Assembly (NCBI RefSeq): GCF_963665245.1
Contig: NZ_OY762269.1
Location: 3,230,501 to 3,294,500, forward strand
DNA: 64,000 nt
Source: an uncultured Paludibaculum sp.
Lineage (GTDB): Bacteria > Acidobacteriota > Terriglobia > Bryobacterales > Bryobacteraceae
Reading direction: 5' to 3'
Shown here: piece after piece, positions 8,815 to 17,326 of the stretch
How the letters are laid out: each line of letters starts with the position of its first letter
How positions within the stretch are numbered: position 1 is the first letter of the stretch
Notes under the pieces: generated by a model
The model's database searches: none
Told to the model about the DNA's origin: nothing
The model's input: only the letters and a program-made list of their open reading frames with translations
Program-made: the position numbers and the translations under genes

Positions 8815-9966
8815 ATGAATTTGTCTATGGATGAACTTCAAGCGCCGCCACCTACCCGCGACTTCGTCGATACGGAGCGTGAGACGGCGCGCGAACAGAT
8901 TACAGCCGCCTGGCAATTGCACGTCGAGCGTCTGCAGGAGCAGATCGAACGCGGCTGGCAGGAGAACATCGAGCGCGTCTTTGAGGAGCGCTTCGCGGCG
9001 CTGCGGTCCGGCATTGAGGCCGAGATTGAGACCCGTACGGCCGCCCGCGTGGCCGAGGCGTCGGACCGCGTGCGGGCCGCCTCCATCCGCGTTCAGAGCG
9101 AGCGTTTGAACCAGACCGCACGCCGTCTCGATCAGGCGGAAGATGGCCACACGTGGGCCGCCGCGCTGCTGGATGGTGCCGCCGCCTACGCGTCCCGGGC
9201 CATTCTTTTCAGCGTCATCAATGGCGAACTGCAGTACGAGGACCACCGCGCCAACGAGGAGCAAAGCCTCGCCGATGTCCTGGATGGCCGCATTGCTCTC
9301 ACCGACGCCCCGGCGTTCGGCGGCGTGCTGGAAACCATGGACGCCGTCATCTGCATGGCCACCGCCGGCGAGATTTCCGCCCGCCTCGCCGATGTGCTGG
9401 GATCGAGTGAAGACCGGCGTGTTTCGCTGCTGCCCGTCATTATCGGTCAGAGTCAGGGCAAACGGCGCGTAGCCGCCATCCTTTACGCCGAGAACGACGC
9501 TGAACCCATCGACATCAACGTCCTGGAAGTCATCACGGCGCTGGCGGGCCATACGTTGGACGCCTACCAGACGGCGCAGCGGCTGGCCCCTTCCGCCCCG
9601 GCCGGCAGCCTGATGGCGATTGCACCGGTTGTCCCCATTCCCTCCGCGGCTCCGGTGGCATCCGGGCCAGACTGGTCGAGGCTGCCGCGCGAGGAGCAGG
9701 AACTGCATGCCAAGGCTCAGCGGTTTGCGCGAGTCCGCGTGGCGGAAATGCGGCTCTATCAGGCTCAGGCGGTGCGCCAGGGCAGGGAAGACGCACGGTT
9801 ATACATGGCGTTGCGCGGCGAGATGGATCGCGGCCGCGCGCAGTTCAAGCACGAGTTTCTGCAAGTCCCGTCCATGATCGATTATTTCCATCTGGAGCTG
9901 GTCCGCACTCTCGCCAATGACGATTCCTCGCTGCTGGGCCCGGAATATCCCGGTCCTCTCGCCTAA
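8815..9966 (+). CDS. Coiled-coil protein with a GAF-like domain
   Basis: Uncharacterised 383-aa protein. Residues about 10-110 are a long charged coiled coil (ERLQEQIERGWQENIERVF and similar heptads). A region near 115-245 then reads like a degenerate GAF fold (AILFSVINGELQYEDH, later RRVAAILYAENDAEPI, then LEVITALAGHTLDAYQ). After a Pro/Ala linker, a second helical charged stretch closes the protein. There is no signal peptide or output domain. TTG at 8812 is possible, but ATG at 8815 is preferred. TAAAAT at 8795-8800 sits 14 bases before it, overlapping the previous stop. Its 3' end overlaps the transglycosylase gene by 50 bases. Confidence 0.65.
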   Translation: MNLSMDELQAPPPTRDFVDTERETAREQITAAWQLHVERLQEQIERGWQENIERVFEERFAALRSGIEAEIETRTAARVAEASDRVRAASIRVQSERLNQTARRLDQAEDGHTWAAALLDGAAAYASRAILFSVINGELQYEDHRANEEQSLADVLDGRIALTDAPAFGGVLETMDAVICMATAGEISARLADVLGSSEDRRVSLLPVIIGQSQGKRRVAAILYAENDAEPIDINVLEVITALAGHTLDAYQTAQRLAPSAPAGSLMAIAPVVPIPSAAPVASGPDWSRLPREEQELHAKAQRFARVRVAEMRLYQAQAVRQGREDARLYMALRGEMDRGRAQFKHEFLQVPSMIDYFHLELVRTLANDDSSLLGPEYPGPLA

Positions 9967-12181
9967 AGCCGCGCACGCGGGAGCAGCCTTTGTGCTGCTC
10001 CTGCTTGGCGCGCTCACCGCCCGTGCACAAACGGATCCAGTGGCGCGCCTGAAGGCTGGTGTCGAGGCCCTGGACAAAGGGTCTCCGACGGTCGCGTTGG
10101 GCAACCTGAATGCCGCCCAGGGGCGTCTGCCTTCGATCGCCGACTATATCGGGTTCTGGATCGCTCAGGCGCAGATGCAGAACAAGAACTACGAGGCCGT
10201 CGCGCCTGCGCTGGAGCCCGTTTTCAATCAGAGTCCGGCGTCTCCGCTGGCCGGACGCGCCGCCGTTCTGGCTGCCCGCGCCCTGGTTGAGCTAAACGCC
10301 TTCGCTCGCGCCTTGCAGGCGTTGGGCCGCGTCCCCCAGAATCAGCTGCCGCAGCCGCAGTCCGCCTTGCTGTTCGCCCAGGCCCATGCCGGGGCCGGCG
10401 ACTCGATCTCGGCCGCTGTCGACTATCAAACGGTCTACTTCTCCTATCCGCTCAGTGACGAGGCGCGGGATGCCGGCGCCGCGCTACCGGGGCTGGAGCG
10501 TGAGCTGGGCGAACGGTACCCTCCGGCCATGCCGCAGGCCCGTCTGCAGCGGGCCCAGAAACTGATCGATGGCGGCCAGGCCGCCCGTGCGAAGACGGAA
10601 CTGGAGGCGATGATCCCGCTGCTTGGTGGGCTGGAGCGCGATCAGGCGCGGGTTCGTTTGGGTGCGGCGGACTATCAATTGAAGCGGAACGAGACTGCGG
10701 CGTCCTACCTGCGAAGCTTGCAGGTGGACGACCCGGAAGCCGAGGCGGAACGCCTGTACTACCTGGCTGCCTGCTACCGGCGCATGGACCGTGATGAGGA
10801 TATGCTGTCCGCTGTTCAGGAGCTCGGATCCAAGGCGCCTTCCTCGCAATGGCGGCTCAAGGCATTGATCCTGGCCGCTAATAACTACATTGTCGCCAAC
10901 GATTCCAAGCGCTTCGTGCCCCTCTACCAGGCTTGCGCCGAGGCCTTTCCTTCCTCCGACGAGGCGCCGGGCTGCCACTGGAAGGTGACGTGGCGAGCAT
11001 ATCTGGAGCACAAGCCGGAGGCCGGGCAACTGTTGCGCCAGCACGTCGCCCTCTACCCTTCCTCGGACAAAGCCGGCGCCGTGCTCTATTACCTGGGCCG
11101 GCTGGCCGAACGGTCTTCCGACTTCGCGGCGGCCAAGCGGCTGTACAACGAACTCAGCACCCGATTCCCGAACTACTACTACACGCCTCTGGCGCGTGAG
11201 CAGTTGAAGCGGTCCGACGTGGGGCTGGCACCGGCCTCCCCCGATACCGAGCGCTGGCTTGGGACCATCGTCTGGCCCGTCCGTGTCCGCCAGGCCGACT
11301 TCGAAGCTGATGAGGTCACGGCGCAGCGCATTGAACGAGCCCGCCTGCTGGTCCGGGCCGGGCAGGAGCAATGGGCCGAAGGCGAGTTGCGATACGGAAT
11401 CCGCAATGGCGGGAAGCGCTTCGCCCTCGCGGTGGAGTTGGCTGAAACGGCGCACCGCCGGGGCGCGCCCGACGCCGGGCTCCGCTATCTCAAGAGCACC
11501 ATCCCCGACTACCTGTGGCTGACGGCCGATGGCGCGCCCAAGAGCTTCTGGAAGCTCGCCTTCCCGTTCCCCTATCGCGCGAAGATCGAGCGTTTCGCCA
11601 GGCAGCGGTCGCTGGACCCCTTCCTGGTCGCTGCGCTCATCCGCCAGGAGTCGGAATTTAATCCGGGGGCAACCTCCGTCGTAAATGCCATTGGGCTGAT
11701 GCAGGTGATGCCGGGGACCGGACGCGAACTCGGACGCCGCCTTGGCCTCAGGGCGGTGCGCCCGACCTCGCTCAAGAATCCGGAGATCAACCTGAATATC
11801 GGAACCTACTATCTGCAACACCAACTGGAGGCGCGCAACGGTAGTGTCGAGGATACGCTCGCCGGATACAACGCCGGGCCTTCGCGCGTCCCGATGTGGC
11901 GCTCGTGGTGGGACTTCCGCGAGTCCAGCGAATTTGTTGAGACTATTCCGTTTACGCAGACCCGCGAGTATGTCCAGATCGTGTTGCGCAACGCCGAGAT
12001 GTATCGGCGCATCTACGCGAACGAACCCGTCACCGCCGAGCCGGAGCCCCCTGTCCAGCCGGTTGTTGTCACGCGAGCCAAACCTCCGGCGAAGTCCGTC
12101 AAGAAGACCCCTGTCCGAGCGTCAACCAAGAAGCTGACTCATCCTACTTCCAAAAAGAGCAAGACGAGTGCCAAACGATAA
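9917..12181 (+). CDS. Soluble lytic murein transglycosylase (Slt type)
   Basis: Secreted enzyme that cleaves peptidoglycan between MurNAc and GlcNAc with 1,6-anhydro bond formation. The 754-aa protein has a signal peptide (hydrophobic stretch about 22-36, ending TARAQ). A long alpha-helical TPR-like superhelix follows to about 530, as in Slt70. The catalytic SLT domain has the predicted acid Glu578 in QESEFNPGA, then GLMQVMPGTG, LNIGTYYL and AGYNAGPSRV. The tail is Lys/Thr/Pro-rich. The start lies 50 bases inside the previous gene and has no clear ribosome site; it is chosen because it gives a complete signal peptide. The end overlaps the aminotransferase start by 14 bases. Confidence 0.92.
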   Translation: MTIPRCWARNIPVLSPKAAHAGAAFVLLLLGALTARAQTDPVARLKAGVEALDKGSPTVALGNLNAAQGRLPSIADYIGFWIAQAQMQNKNYEAVAPALEPVFNQSPASPLAGRAAVLAARALVELNAFARALQALGRVPQNQLPQPQSALLFAQAHAGAGDSISAAVDYQTVYFSYPLSDEARDAGAALPGLERELGERYPPAMPQARLQRAQKLIDGGQAARAKTELEAMIPLLGGLERDQARVRLGAADYQLKRNETAASYLRSLQVDDPEAEAERLYYLAACYRRMDRDEDMLSAVQELGSKAPSSQWRLKALILAANNYIVANDSKRFVPLYQACAEAFPSSDEAPGCHWKVTWRAYLEHKPEAGQLLRQHVALYPSSDKAGAVLYYLGRLAERSSDFAAAKRLYNELSTRFPNYYYTPLAREQLKRSDVGLAPASPDTERWLGTIVWPVRVRQADFEADEVTAQRIERARLLVRAGQEQWAEGELRYGIRNGGKRFALAVELAETAHRRGAPDAGLRYLKSTIPDYLWLTADGAPKSFWKLAFPFPYRAKIERFARQRSLDPFLVAALIRQESEFNPGATSVVNAIGLMQVMPGTGRELGRRLGLRAVRPTSLKNPEINLNIGTYYLQHQLEARNGSVEDTLAGYNAGPSRVPMWRSWWDFRESSEFVETIPFTQTREYVQIVLRNAEMYRRIYANEPVTAEPEPPVQPVVVTRAKPPAKSVKKTPVRASTKKLTHPTSKKSKTSAKR

Positions 12182-13358
12182 CGACACCGAACGCTTCCGA
12201 TCGAACCGGGTAGCGCATTTCACCGAGAGCGTCATCCGGGAGATGACCCGCCTTGCCCTGCGCCATTCGGCCGTCAATCTGGCCCAGGGCTTCCCGGATT
12301 TTCCGGCCCCGGCGGAGCTGAAAGAGGCGGCGACCAAGGCGATTGCCGAGGACTTCAACCAGTACGCCGTGACCTGGGGCGCCAAGCCGCTGCGCGACGC
12401 CATTGCCGCCAAGTACGCCCGCCACTATGGGCTGGAGGTGGATCCCGAGACCGAGATCACGGTCGTCTGCGGATCCACGGAAGGCATGATCGCGTCGCTG
12501 CTGGCGACCACCAACCCCGACGATGAGATCGTGATTTTTGAGCCGTACTACGAGAACTACGGGCCGGACGCCGACCTGTGTTCCGCCAAACGCCGGTACG
12601 TGACGCTCCATGCGCCGGAATGGACGTTCGAACCCGATGAACTGCGGGCCGCGTTCAACTCGAAGACCAAGGCGATCATCGTCAACACGCCCAACAATCC
12701 GACCGGCAAGGTCTTCAACCGCGAGGAGTTGGCGCTGATCGCCGAGCTGTGCCAGCAGCATGACGCGCTCTGCATTACGGATGAGATCTACGAGCACATC
12801 CTCTATGACGGGGCCGTGCATATCCCGATGCTCACGATGCCGGGGATGCGCGACCGCACAATCCTGGTGAACTCGATGTCGAAGACCTTCTCCGTCACCG
12901 GATGGCGGGTGGGCTGGGTGCTGGCGGCTCCGCACCTGACAACGTCGATCCGGAAGGTTCACGATTTCCTCACGGTGGGGGCGGCGACGCCGTTGCAGCA
13001 GGCGGGCGCCTTCGCCTTATCCTTGCCTGACAAATATTTCAATGATCTTGCTGTCCATTATGCGGAGCGCCGGGACTATCTTCTGAGCCAGTTGGCGAGT
13101 GCCGGATTGGCTCCCTACCGTCCGGCGGGGGCATACTATATCATGAGCGACATTAAAACCATCGGGTATTCGGATGACGTTCTCCTTAGTCGCCATCTGG
13201 TTGAAACAATTGGGGTTGCATGTGTACCTGGAGGGTCATTTTTCAGTCACTCGAGCCTGGGATCGCACTTAATTCGCTTCTGTTTCTGCAAAAAGTATGA
13301 GACGCTTGAAGAAGCGGGACGCCGTCTACGGCGTGCGTTCCGTGGTGCCGCCGACTAA
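12168..13358 (+). CDS. PLP-dependent class I/II aminotransferase
   Basis: Fold-type I aminotransferase of 396 aa. NLAQGFPDFPAP and NQYAVTWGAKPLRDAI are N-terminal substrate-loop features. TPNNPTGKVF binds the cofactor, TDEIYEHI supplies the Asp, and SMSKTFSVTGWRVGW carries the Schiff-base lysine. The NLAQGFPDF pattern is that of the methionine/kynurenine/glutamine-type transaminases (YbdL/CCBL-like) rather than AspC; exact substrate is unknown. The GTG start lies inside the slt stop region. No later start keeps the N-terminal arm. Confidence 0.9.
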   Translation: MPNDNDTERFRSNRVAHFTESVIREMTRLALRHSAVNLAQGFPDFPAPAELKEAATKAIAEDFNQYAVTWGAKPLRDAIAAKYARHYGLEVDPETEITVVCGSTEGMIASLLATTNPDDEIVIFEPYYENYGPDADLCSAKRRYVTLHAPEWTFEPDELRAAFNSKTKAIIVNTPNNPTGKVFNREELALIAELCQQHDALCITDEIYEHILYDGAVHIPMLTMPGMRDRTILVNSMSKTFSVTGWRVGWVLAAPHLTTSIRKVHDFLTVGAATPLQQAGAFALSLPDKYFNDLAVHYAERRDYLLSQLASAGLAPYRPAGAYYIMSDIKTIGYSDDVLLSRHLVETIGVACVPGGSFFSHSSLGSHLIRFCFCKKYETLEEAGRRLRRAFRGAAD

Positions 13359-13416
13359 CTGACGTCCGAGCGCGTCCTGTAGTTAGAAGTGCATTCGATT
13401 GGCCGAAGGAGAAACG

Positions 13417-13800
13417 ATGCTGCCGAATTTCCTCCTGCCGGAACAAGTGGTCCGTCAGAACGGGTCCGGTCCCACGATTGAGATCGGCGATTCCGCAGGC
13501 GACGTAGTCAGCCTGACGCTGGGTATTCATCGAACCATAGAACAGCAGAGCCTGGACTTATCCATCTCTGGATCCACCGACGGGGAGAACTGGGGCGACA
13601 AGCCTCTCGCCGCATTTCCGCAGAAGTTTTACTGCGGCGTTTACAGTCTGATTGTCGACTTGTCGGACCGGCCCGACATCCGTTATCTGCGCGTTGACTG
13701 GAAGGTCAGCCGTTGGGGCCGGGGCGAACCCACCCCGCTATTTGGAATGTATGTCTTTGCCGAGCCCGTCCGCCAAGGCGTGCTGGGCGCCGCAGGCTAA
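13417..13800 (+). CDS. Small hypothetical beta-rich protein
   Basis: Predicted soluble 127-aa protein of unknown function. It reads as a small beta sandwich (SLDLSISGSTDGENWGD, VYSLIVDLSDRPDIRYLRVDWKVSRWG), similar in style to coat or discoidin-like folds, but I recognise no family. AAGGAG five bases before ATG 13417 decides this start over TTG at 13399. It stops 13 bases before the convergent larB stop, and no terminator hairpin is obvious between them. Confidence 0.6.
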   Translation: MLPNFLLPEQVVRQNGSGPTIEIGDSAGDVVSLTLGIHRTIEQQSLDLSISGSTDGENWGDKPLAAFPQKFYCGVYSLIVDLSDRPDIRYLRVDWKVSRWGRGEPTPLFGMYVFAEPVRQGVLGAAG

Positions 13801-13813
13801 ACACGAGCCCCCA

Positions 13814-14560
13814 CTAAAGACGGTTGATGAGGCTAGCGACATAGCCGCCGCCAAAACCGTTGTCGATGTTCACCACGCTGACGTTGCTGGCACAGCTATT
13901 CAGCATCCCCAGCAGCGCCGCGAGACCGTTGAAGCTTGCGCCGTAGCCCACGCTGGTGGGTACGGCGATCACCGGGCAACTGACCAGACCGCCTACGGCG
14001 CTGGGTAGCGCCCCTTCCATGCCCGCGCACACGACGACGACGCGCGCCTGCGAGATGCGATCCAAGTTGCCGAATAGCCTGTGGATGCCGGCGACGCCCA
14101 CATCGTGGATCTGGTCCACGTCGTTGCCCATCACCTCGGCCGTCACGACGGCTTCCAGCGCGACAGGCATGTCCGTGGTACCGGCACTGATCACCGCCAG
14201 CCGCCCCTTGCCGTGCATGGTGCGGTCCCGCCACACTCGCAGGGCTCCGCACGCCGGGAAATACTCGGCTTCCGGGTAGAGGACCTTCATCCGCCCAGCC
14301 ACTTCCTCATTGGTGCGCGTCACGAGTACGTTGGATGCGCGCTCCAACAGCCGCTCGGCGATGCCGAGGATCTGCTCGGTGGTTTTGCCCTTGCCGAAGA
14401 TCACCTCCGGCATCCCGGTGCGGATTGCGCGATGGTGGTCGACCGTCGCATAGCCCAGGTTTTCAAAGGGCATATGCCGCAACCGCGTCATGGCGTCGTC
14501 GATGGCTACCGCACCCGAACGCACCTGTTCCAACAGTGACTTGAGGTGATCCTGATCCAT
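13814..14560 (-). CDS. larB: LarB, nickel-pincer cofactor carboxylase/hydrolase
   Basis: LarB carboxylates nicotinic acid adenine dinucleotide and cleaves the phosphoanhydride, the first step to the nickel-pincer nucleotide of lactate racemase and related enzymes. The 248-aa protein has the LarB N-terminal part (RHMPFENLGYATVDHHRAIR, PEVIFGKGKT) and the PurE-like C-terminal domain (VISAGTTDMPVA, VVVCAGMEGALPSAVGGL, VPTSVGYGASF). Length is as expected. It lies 18 bases downstream of the DUF192 gene and probably shares its message. LarC, LarE and a LarA-like enzyme are not in the window. Confidence 0.93.
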   Translation of the reverse strand: MDQDHLKSLLEQVRSGAVAIDDAMTRLRHMPFENLGYATVDHHRAIRTGMPEVIFGKGKTTEQILGIAERLLERASNVLVTRTNEEVAGRMKVLYPEAEYFPACGALRVWRDRTMHGKGRLAVISAGTTDMPVALEAVVTAEVMGNDVDQIHDVGVAGIHRLFGNLDRISQARVVVVCAGMEGALPSAVGGLVSCPVIAVPTSVGYGASFNGLAALLGMLNSCASNVSVVNIDNGFGGGYVASLINRL

Positions 14561-14578
14561 TTCGGTGTTTGCGCCTCT

Positions 14579-15049
14579 CTAGAAATCCAGCTTCATCCCC
14601 GGCTTGATGTTGTTCTTGGCGGCCACGCCGGCGGCTACTTCCAGGACGTACACGGCATTGAAGGCGCCCCCATACGACAGGCACTTCTCCTGCGGGCCCG
14701 GACAGGGCGGCACCTGGTGGATCAGTTGTACAACGGTGCGGCTGTGGTCCATCCAGATCATATCCAGAGGCACCTTGACCTCATACATCCAGTAGGGGTA
14801 CTTGCCTTCTTTCGTATGAATGAACAGCATCCCGTGGTCTTCGGCCAGGGAATCGCGGTACTTCATACCGCGCATCACATCGGCGGGATGAACTGCCAGC
14901 TCGGCGACGATCTTCTGACCGTTAGGCAGGGTCACCACCCGGGTGTTGTAGTTCTCGGACGACGGGCCGTTGCCGCCGCCGCATCCGGCAAGCACCAGCG
15001 CCATGGCTGAAGCGGCCGACCACACCCACCGGAAGCGTCTTACGTGCAT
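14579..15049 (-). CDS. DUF192 lipoprotein
   Basis: Predicted lipoprotein of 156 aa. The signal sequence ends in a lipobox (LVLAGC at about 19-24), followed by a short Gly/Ser linker and a DUF192 domain (ELAVHPADVMRGMKYRDSL, GMLFIH, YPYWMYEVKVPLDMIWMD, then AVYVLEVAAGVAAKNNIKPG). DUF192 proteins are small, secreted and of unknown biochemical role. Its start codon is only eight bases from the start assigned to the divergent prenyltransferase gene, so the promoter must overlap coding sequence or the transcript is leaderless. Confidence 0.88.
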   Translation of the reverse strand: MHVRRFRWVWSAASAMALVLAGCGGGNGPSSENYNTRVVTLPNGQKIVAELAVHPADVMRGMKYRDSLAEDHGMLFIHTKEGKYPYWMYEVKVPLDMIWMDHSRTVVQLIHQVPPCPGPQEKCLSYGGAFNAVYVLEVAAGVAAKNNIKPGMKLDF

Positions 15050-15057
15050 CGACTAAA

Positions 15058-16014
15058 ATGGTAACTGGATTGCCAGCCGGAATGCACCAAGCCACATCTT
15101 CTTTCAGTCCTCCAGCCCTCTGGCGGCGTCTTGTCCTGACGCTCGACATGATCCGGTTTGAGCACTCCGTCTTCGCCTTGCCTTTCGCCCTCACAGGCGC
15201 GCTGCTGGGGTGGCGAGAGGTTGGCTATCCACTAGACGGGATGGCCGCCAAACTTGGGTGGATCATTGTGGCCATGGTAGGTGCGCGCTCCGCCGCGATG
15301 GCCTTCAACCGCGTGCTCGACGCCGATATCGATTCTCGCAACCCGCGCACCAAGTCGCGCCACATTCCGGCCGGACTGTTGAGTCGCACCTTTGCCTGGG
15401 GCTTTATCGCGGTGACTTCGGCCGCGTTCCTGCTCGCGGCGGGCATGCTGAACCGGCTTTGTTTCCAACTGGCGCCGGTCGCGCTGGGCGTGGTCTTCTT
15501 CTACTCCTGGACCAAGCGCTTCACCCCGCTCTCACATGTCGTGCTGGGGTTCGCCCTGGGCATCGCGCCCTCGGCTGCCTGGATTGCCATGACGGGCTCG
15601 CTGGATGGGCGCATCGTCTGGCTCACCGCCGCCGTCACGCTGTGGACCGCGGGCTTCGACATCATCTACTCCTGCCAGGACTATGAATTCGACCAGCGCG
15701 AGGGGCTGTTCAGCCTGCCGGCGAAACTGGGAATCAGCGGCGCACTGATTGCGGCCCGGCTTTTCCACGTCGCCATGATCGGGTGTCTCGCTATTCTGGC
15801 CCTGTCGTTAGGCGGAGGTCTGTCCGCCTGGCTTGGCATTGGCGTCGTCGCCGCGCTGCTGCTTTACGAACACTCACTGGTGCACGCCAACGACCTCTCC
15901 CGGGTCGACGCGGCGTTCTTCACCGTGAACGGCTGGGTGGGCATGTTATTCTTTGGTTTCTGGGCCTTTGACATCCTCTCCGCCATGCCCGGAACGCACT
16001 TTCTGGGAAACTGA
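15058..16014 (+). CDS. UbiA-family prenyltransferase, probably menaquinone (MqnP-like)
   Basis: Integral membrane aromatic prenyltransferase of 318 aa with about eight or nine membrane segments. The two Asp-rich prenyl diphosphate motifs are present: NRVLDADID near residue 83 and DYEFDQREG near 208. MIRFEHSVFALPFAL is the usual beginning of the conserved core. It is followed seven bases later by mqnE, so it most likely prenylates the futalosine-pathway naphthoate (MqnP role) rather than 4-hydroxybenzoate. TAAAAT at 15054-15059 overlaps the listed ATG, so ATG at 15082 may be the real start. Confidence 0.88.
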   Translation: MVTGLPAGMHQATSSFSPPALWRRLVLTLDMIRFEHSVFALPFALTGALLGWREVGYPLDGMAAKLGWIIVAMVGARSAAMAFNRVLDADIDSRNPRTKSRHIPAGLLSRTFAWGFIAVTSAAFLLAAGMLNRLCFQLAPVALGVVFFYSWTKRFTPLSHVVLGFALGIAPSAAWIAMTGSLDGRIVWLTAAVTLWTAGFDIIYSCQDYEFDQREGLFSLPAKLGISGALIAARLFHVAMIGCLAILALSLGGGLSAWLGIGVVAALLLYEHSLVHANDLSRVDAAFFTVNGWVGMLFFGFWAFDILSAMPGTHFLGN

Positions 16015-16021
16015 CACTCCT

Positions 16022-17155
16022 ATGCTGCCTGATTTCTCTCAGCCTACCTTTGACGACCGCCGCCTTCTCCCCATCTTCGACAAGGTCCAGGCGGGAGAAC
16101 GCCTCAGCTACGAGGATGGCCTCACGCTCTACCGTTCGCCCGATCTGCTTGCCGTGGGCCACATGGCGAACCTGGTCCGCGAACGTCTGCACGGCAGCGT
16201 CACCTACTTCAACGTCAATCGACATATCAACCCCACCGACGTCTGCGTGGCGTCCTGTAAGCTGTGCGCCTTCGGCAAGAAGGCGAAGGATCCCAATGCC
16301 TACACCATGTCGCTGGAGGATGTCTGGGCGCGTGCCGGGCACGGCGTGAGCGAGGCTGTTACTGAGTTCCACATTGTTGGCGGCCTGCACCCTGAGTTGA
16401 CGGTCGACTGGTACTGCGAGATGCTCAGCGGGCTAAAGCAGCGCTATCCACAGGTGCACCTGAAGGCGTTCACGATGGTGGAGATCGCCTACTTCCACAA
16501 GCGGTTCAAGATCCCCATCGAAGAGGTCCTGCGCCGGTTCAAGCAGGCGGGCATGGACTCGATGCCCGGTGGCGGCGCCGAGATTTTCAGCGAGCGTGTG
16601 CGGCGCGTGATCTGCGACCACAAGATCGATGGCAACGAATGGTTGGACATCGCCCGCATGGCGCACAAGATGGGCATCAAGTCCAACTGCACGATGCTCT
16701 ACGGGCACATCGAGAACGAGGAAGATCGCACCGACCATCTGGTCCGCCTGCGCAATGTACAGTCCGACACCAACGGCTTCGTTACCTATATCCCGCTGGC
16801 CTTCCACCCCGACAATACGCCGTTGGAGCACATCTCGAAAACCACAGGGTTCGACGATCTCAAGAACATCGCCGTCGCCCGTCTGATGCTCGACAACATC
16901 CCGCACATCAAGGCCTACTGGGTGATGATGACACCCAAGATCGCGCAGATTGCCCAGCGCTTTGGAGCGGACGACATCGACGGCACCGTGGTGGAAGAGA
17001 AGATCTACCACGACGCAGGGGCCGACACCAGCCAGGGGCTGCGCCGCAACGAACTGCTGCGACTCATCCGCGCGGCCGGCCGCGAGCCTGTCGAGCGCGA
17101 TACCGCCTACAACCGGGTGCAGCGCACGGAGAGCACGTTCGCGATTCTGGTTTAG
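16022..17155 (+). CDS. mqnE: Aminofutalosine synthase MqnE
   Basis: Radical SAM enzyme that joins SAM-derived 5'-deoxyadenosyl to the enolpyruvyl-benzoate intermediate in the futalosine route to menaquinone. The 377-aa protein has the cluster motif CVASCKLC (CX3CX2C), then EFHIVGGLHPEL, MPGGGAEIFSERVRR and SNCTMLYGHIENEEDR, which fit MqnE better than MqnC. ATG 16022 is preferred; the frame is open further upstream into the prenyltransferase gene but has no supporting similarity. With the preceding prenyltransferase it forms a menaquinone gene pair. Other mqn genes are outside the window. Confidence 0.93.
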   Translation: MLPDFSQPTFDDRRLLPIFDKVQAGERLSYEDGLTLYRSPDLLAVGHMANLVRERLHGSVTYFNVNRHINPTDVCVASCKLCAFGKKAKDPNAYTMSLEDVWARAGHGVSEAVTEFHIVGGLHPELTVDWYCEMLSGLKQRYPQVHLKAFTMVEIAYFHKRFKIPIEEVLRRFKQAGMDSMPGGGAEIFSERVRRVICDHKIDGNEWLDIARMAHKMGIKSNCTMLYGHIENEEDRTDHLVRLRNVQSDTNGFVTYIPLAFHPDNTPLEHISKTTGFDDLKNIAVARLMLDNIPHIKAYWVMMTPKIAQIAQRFGADDIDGTVVEEKIYHDAGADTSQGLRRNELLRLIRAAGREPVERDTAYNRVQRTESTFAILV

Positions 17156-17190
17156 CGCCCGGAGCGCGGGCTTGGTAGATGGTTTGAGAA

Positions 17191-17318
17191 GTTCGGACAC
17201 GTGTTGGCGGTGAGCTCTCAGCGATCAGCACTCAGCAATCAGCCCGCACTGGCATAGCTGACGGCTGAGAGCTGATGGCCGATGGCTGTGTCGCAACTAC
17301 GTCACCGGAACTCCGAAC
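17191..17318. repeat. Nested inverted heptad-type repeat between convergent genes
   Basis: Intergenic block between the convergent mqnE and clc genes. Outer arms GTTCGGA (17191-17197) and TCCGAAC (17312-17318) enclose inner arms AGCTCTCAG (17213-17221) and CTGAGAGCT (17265-17273). Between them lie ATCAGC/GCTGAT-type heptads in opposite orientations. The same heptads recur near 53.1-53.3 kb. It could fold as a long hairpin and act as a bidirectional terminator, but it has no U-tract. Confidence 0.75.
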
Positions 17319-17326
17319 GTGAGTAC

